Origin: Promicromonosporaceae bacterium
GTDB lineage: Bacteria; Actinomycetota; Actinomycetes; Actinomycetales; Cellulomonadaceae
Direction of reading: 5' to 3'
Assembly (NCBI GenBank): GCA_009780755.1
Contig: WQZL01000104.1
Location: 1-8,809 of the forward strand
DNA: 8,809 bases
In this document: piece by piece, positions 7,006 through 8,809 of the stretch
How the letters are laid out: each line of letters opens with the position of its first letter
Numbering within the stretch: position 1 is the first letter of the stretch
Notes under the pieces: model-generated
Database searches by the model: none
What the model saw: only the letters and a program-made list of their open reading frames with translations
What the model was told of the DNA's origin: nothing
Position numbers and translations under genes: made by a program

Positions 7006-7443
7006 TCACGACGCTGTCTCCTGGGGGTGGTTAGTGGAATCGAGAGGGCGGCCGTGACGGTAGAGGCCGGTAAGTGGTTCGATCTGCACGTCAAACTCGG
7101 TTTCGATGCGCGTGATCTCATCTTCGATGGCGGCGCAGATGAGAGCGACAAGGGATTCGTGGCCGCGGATGCCGGGGCGTCCCTCGGAGATCTTCTGTGC
7201 TTGCTTGGCTCGCTCCAGCACTTCGACCGGGAGGGTGAACGACTGCTTCTTGGCGAGTCGGCCGTCCGCGAAGCGATACACCCGCCCCAGGCTCGTGGCG
7301 TCCCGGCTGACGGCCGTCTTCTGCGGCAGCACGGCAATGGGCACCGGGGCGGTCACCGTGGGGGTGGTTGGGCCGATGTCCTCGATCTTCATTTCGAGGG
7401 GAGCGGTAGCACGAGGGGGACGCTTAGGTGCTGGAGCGGTCAT
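7006..7443 (-). CDS. Ribbon-helix-helix DNA-binding protein, likely plasmid partition (ParB-role) protein
   Basis: A 145-residue protein. Residues 1-45 are Pro/Thr/Ala-rich and probably flexible. KKQSFTLP around 65-72 fits the beta strand, VEVLERAKQAQK the first helix, and ESLVALICAAIEDEITRIETEF around 96-117 (cited here only by its ends and pattern) the second helix of a ribbon-helix-helix fold. Such small proteins commonly follow a ParA gene, bind a centromere-like site and often repress the operon. AAAGGA lies 7 nt before the ATG. The ATG overlaps, as ATGA, the stop codon of the out-of-frame cysteine domain, so the two reading frames are translationally coupled. It lacks the size and motifs of a classical CTPase-type ParB; the ParB-like role rests on the neighbouring ParA and the predicted fold. 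Confidence 0.85.
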   Translation of the reverse strand: MTAPAPKRPPRATAPLEMKIEDIGPTTPTVTAPVPIAVLPQKTAVSRDATSLGRVYRFADGRLAKKQSFTLPVEVLERAKQAQKISEGRPGIRGHESLVALICAAIEDEITRIETEFDVQIEPLTGLYRHGRPLDSTNHPQETAS

Positions 7444-7634
7444 GACTTAGTCCTTTCGGTCTCGGTGGCGGGTTCGGTGGTTGACATGTGGGTGAGGCAT
7501 TCTGGGCATGTGTCGCCTAATGGCGTGGTGCTGTTGGTGGTGTTGGGGGCCAGGCGGAGCCAGACCCACTTACCGCAGAGCGAGACTCCACGGCGGAAGT
7601 AGTGGGCGGGCTTGTCGTCGCTGAACTGCGCCCA
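7440..7634 (-). pseudogene. Detached C-terminal HYFR-SLCG-CPEC domain of ParA (frame +1)
   Basis: This frame encodes about 64 residues, WAQFSDDKPAHYFRRG..., with HYFR (H at 7604-7602), SLCG (Cys at 7577-7575) and CPEC (Cys at 7508-7506 and 7499-7497), closely matching the tail of the membrane protein at 5432-5935. The frame opens at 7715, after a TAA at 7718-7716, and has no ATG, GTG or TTG before the motif, so it cannot start on its own. It ends with a TGA that overlaps the next gene's ATG. Losing one base at the GAGTTGGG near 7635 would join it to ParA after residue 280, giving a protein of about 344 residues. It is therefore the frameshifted tail of ParA, a sequencing error, or a product of ribosomal frameshifting. 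No classical slippery site is obvious. Confidence 0.65.
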
Positions 7635-8475
7635 ACTCGAACGTGTCGATGATGCGGTCGGCGATTTGATCGAAAAGGGCCACGGTGGTGCGGGCTCGTT
7701 CGTCGTTCCAGGCGCTTAAGGAGCAGGCCCGGTTATCGGCCTCGGCAAACCGATCCCAAAGCGGTAGATAGGAGGGGGTTACCTCCAGCTCGGCCGAAGC
7801 GACCTGTTTGGTGGTGCGCAAGTCCCAGACTCGCTCCCCGAACCGGTCAACGAGTCCTTCGAGCTGGAACCGTTGGCCAGCAGTTGTGCGGAACTTGTTA
7901 ACGATGACCCCGGCAACATGTATCTCAGGGTTATCCCACCCGAACCGCCCTCGGTACTTCAAAATCGTGTCCTCAACACGGCCCGCGGCCTCGGCCGCGT
8001 CGTACCCGAGCCCGGTAACGATGATCACCGCTTGGGCCGTAGCAAAAGCCATCTGTGTGAGGTGGCCCAGAGACGGGCTGGTATCGATGAGTACATAGTC
8101 GTACTCACTGATCCACTCATCGAGTGCGCGGCGTAGGCGCAAGATGGCTCCGGGCTCCCCGGACTCTTTTTCTCGGTTCAGGAGATCACCACGCGCGGTG
8201 ATCACGTCAATCAACTCGCCCTCGGGCTGATCCCACTGGCAACCGATCACTACCTTGCTCCCGGCACCGTCTTCATCCGCGTTCAAAGCCTCAGAGATAC
8301 CCGGCACCGGATTCTCTTGCGGCCAGCCGAGCCGACGAGAACAGTTAGCCTGCGGATCGAAGTCAACGACAAGAACCCGGCGGCCTCGACGCGCTAGCCC
8401 ACCAGCGGCTTGAGTTGTGGTCAAGGTCTTCCCGTCACCACCCTTGTGGTTAGCCACAGCTACTACATGAACCAT
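7570..8475 (-). CDS. parA: ParA-family partition ATPase (probably frameshifted near the C-terminus)
   Basis: A 301-residue ParA/MinD-type ATPase without an N-terminal DNA-binding extension, as in small (type Ib) plasmid ParA proteins. The deviant Walker A is KGGDGKT at 11-17, with both signature lysines (K11, K16) but Asp where Val, Thr or Cys is usual. DFDPQAN at 38-44 and VLIDTSPSLG at 128-137 match the other nucleotide-binding motifs. ParA proteins bind nucleoid DNA with ATP and move the plasmid-bound partner protein. AAGGAG lies 8 nt before the ATG at 8475. Residues 1 to about 280 read as a normal ParA; the last 21 (LGAVQRRQARPLLPP...) are Arg/Pro-rich and overlap, in another frame, a conserved cysteine motif, so they are probably out of frame. 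The partner DNA-binding protein follows downstream. Upstream is a 69-codon ORF, 31 nt away. Confidence 0.93.
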   Translation of the reverse strand: MVHVVAVANHKGGDGKTLTTTQAAGGLARRGRRVLVVDFDPQANCSRRLGWPQENPVPGISEALNADEDGAGSKVVIGCQWDQPEGELIDVITARGDLLNREKESGEPGAILRLRRALDEWISEYDYVLIDTSPSLGHLTQMAFATAQAVIIVTGLGYDAAEAAGRVEDTILKYRGRFGWDNPEIHVAGVIVNKFRTTAGQRFQLEGLVDRFGERVWDLRTTKQVASAELEVTPSYLPLWDRFAEADNRACSLSAWNDERARTTVALFDQIADRIIDTFELGAVQRRQARPLLPPWSLALR

Positions 8476-8483
8476 GCGATGCT

Positions 8484-8489
8484 CTCCTT
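8484..8489 (-). promoter_or_regulatory. Ribosome binding site of parA
   Basis: AAGGAG, 8 nt before the ATG at 8475, the strongest site in the window together with that of the 41-aa ORF. It fixes the ParA start. Confidence 0.75.
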
Positions 8490-8506
8490 AATACTCACGA
8501 ACGGCG

Positions 8507-8716
8507 CTACGCGCTCTTCGGGCTCTGGCTGAGGTTGATGGTCGACGCAGCGATCTCCCAGAACGCGCGAGGCACCAACAAGGCAGCCACACGGGCAAGA
8601 CCCGGGAACCGGTCGCGGCGCGTCCGATGCGCAGCAACAGGGCACTGCGGGACGCCCCCGACCATGCGCGGCCGAAGCGGGTCATAGAGGTTCTTGGGCT
8701 GTGACGGTCGTTGCAT
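8507..8716 (-). CDS. Small ORF (69 aa) at the head of the par operon
   Basis: A basic protein of 69 residues starting MQRPSQPKNLYDPLRPRM and ending SQSPKSA. No motif, signal peptide or membrane segment is recognised; a mildly hydrophobic stretch RVAALLVPRAFWEIA lies near residues 42-56. Support is the AGGAG 5 nt before the ATG and the same direction as parA, which starts 31 nt after its stop. Two other minus-strand frames are also open here but lack ribosome binding sites. It may be a leader ORF or a small regulator of the operon. Moderate confidence only. Confidence 0.5.
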   Translation of the reverse strand: MQRPSQPKNLYDPLRPRMVGGVPQCPVAAHRTRRDRFPGLARVAALLVPRAFWEIAASTINLSQSPKSA

Positions 8717-8738
8717 ATCTACTCCTAGATCGAGGGGT

Positions 8739-8755
8739 GCAACGCGGTGCGTTGC
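8739..8755. promoter_or_regulatory. Perfect inverted repeat, candidate operator of the par operon
   Basis: GCAACGC-GGT-GCGTTGC: 7-bp perfect arms with a 3-nt centre, 22 nt upstream of the ATG at 8716. Position and symmetry fit an operator or partition site bound by a dimeric regulator such as the ribbon-helix-helix protein. Related GCGTT half-sites follow to the right. A hairpin in the leader RNA is the alternative. Confidence 0.5.
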
Positions 8756-8794
8756 TCGGGGTTATCGGGCGTTGTTTGACGCGCTATGCGTTCT
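8749..8794 (+). repeat. Three GCGTT half-sites at 19-20 bp spacing
   Basis: GCGTTGC at 8749, GCGTTGT at 8769 and GCGTTCT at 8788: starts 20 and 19 bp apart, close to two DNA helical turns, so all face the same side. The first is the right arm of the inverted repeat. They lie in the leader upstream of the par operon and could be an array of protein-binding sites. The motif is short, so chance is possible. Confidence 0.4.
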
Positions 8795-8809
8795 TAGGGG
8801 TAAGCGGGC

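Noticed and set aside
6951..7337. Upstream extension of the 342-aa membrane protein to an ATG at 7337
   Set aside because: The extension is Arg/Pro/Ser-rich and is the ribbon-helix-helix gene read in another frame. The ATG at 6950 has a ribosome binding site and starts the hydrophobic protein.
6268..7602. Long plus-strand open frame of 444 codons
   Set aside because: It lies opposite the membrane protein, ribbon-helix-helix and ParA-tail frames, is very Arg/Ser/Thr-rich, and has no ribosome binding site or recognisable domain. It is an antisense shadow.
8776..8806. Plus-strand TTGACG with TAAGCG as a rightward promoter
   Set aside because: The spacing is about 19 bp and the -10 match is poor. 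No plus-strand gene is visible before the window ends.

Overview
The window looks like part of the backbone of a mobilisable or conjugative plasmid (or integrated element) of an actinobacterium. The reasons are the fairly high G+C content, the heavy use of GC-ending codons in the long genes, a TrwC-like MobF relaxase with the HLHTH motif and a downstream SF1 helicase domain, and a small ParA followed by a ribbon-helix-helix protein. Genus and species cannot be fixed from the sequence. No replication initiator, type IV secretion gene, tRNA, rRNA, transposase or CRISPR array is seen.

Almost every credible gene is on the minus strand and reads right to left. The right end (8809 to about 5290) is a maintenance block. 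It starts with a possible operator region containing a perfect 7-bp inverted repeat and spaced GCGTT repeats. A 69-codon leader ORF, a ParA ATPase with a strong ribosome binding site and a ribbon-helix-helix DNA-binding protein follow. Two membrane proteins that overlap each other come next, then a 41-codon small ORF. Between ParA and the DNA-binding protein lies a cysteine-containing domain in a different frame. It has no start codon of its own and ends with an ATGA overlap on the next gene, so ParA appears to have lost (or to reach only by frameshifting) a C-terminal zinc-ribbon-like tail. The same HYFR...SLCG...CPEC motif ends the second membrane protein.

The middle (about 5300 to 4817) has no intact gene. 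It holds what looks like the first ~48 residues of a DUF4365-like gene on the plus strand, cut off where it meets the small minus-strand ORF. It also holds a G+T-rich stretch with an exact 16-bp direct repeat 70 bp apart, which is the best candidate in the window for an origin of transfer or mob operon control region.

The left half (4816 to 1) is the mobilisation operon: a 224-residue protein with two four-cysteine motifs and a coiled coil, then 2 nt later the MobF relaxase-helicase, whose 3' end is beyond the left edge. Base composition changes sharply along the relaxase gene: sampled 60-base lines give 50-57% G+C in the relaxase domain and 68-73% in the C-terminal part, which suggests a mosaic origin.

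Taken together, the right block would keep the element in daughter cells and the left block would nick and unwind it for transfer. The zinc-ribbon tails and membrane proteins inside the partition operon are the least explained part.
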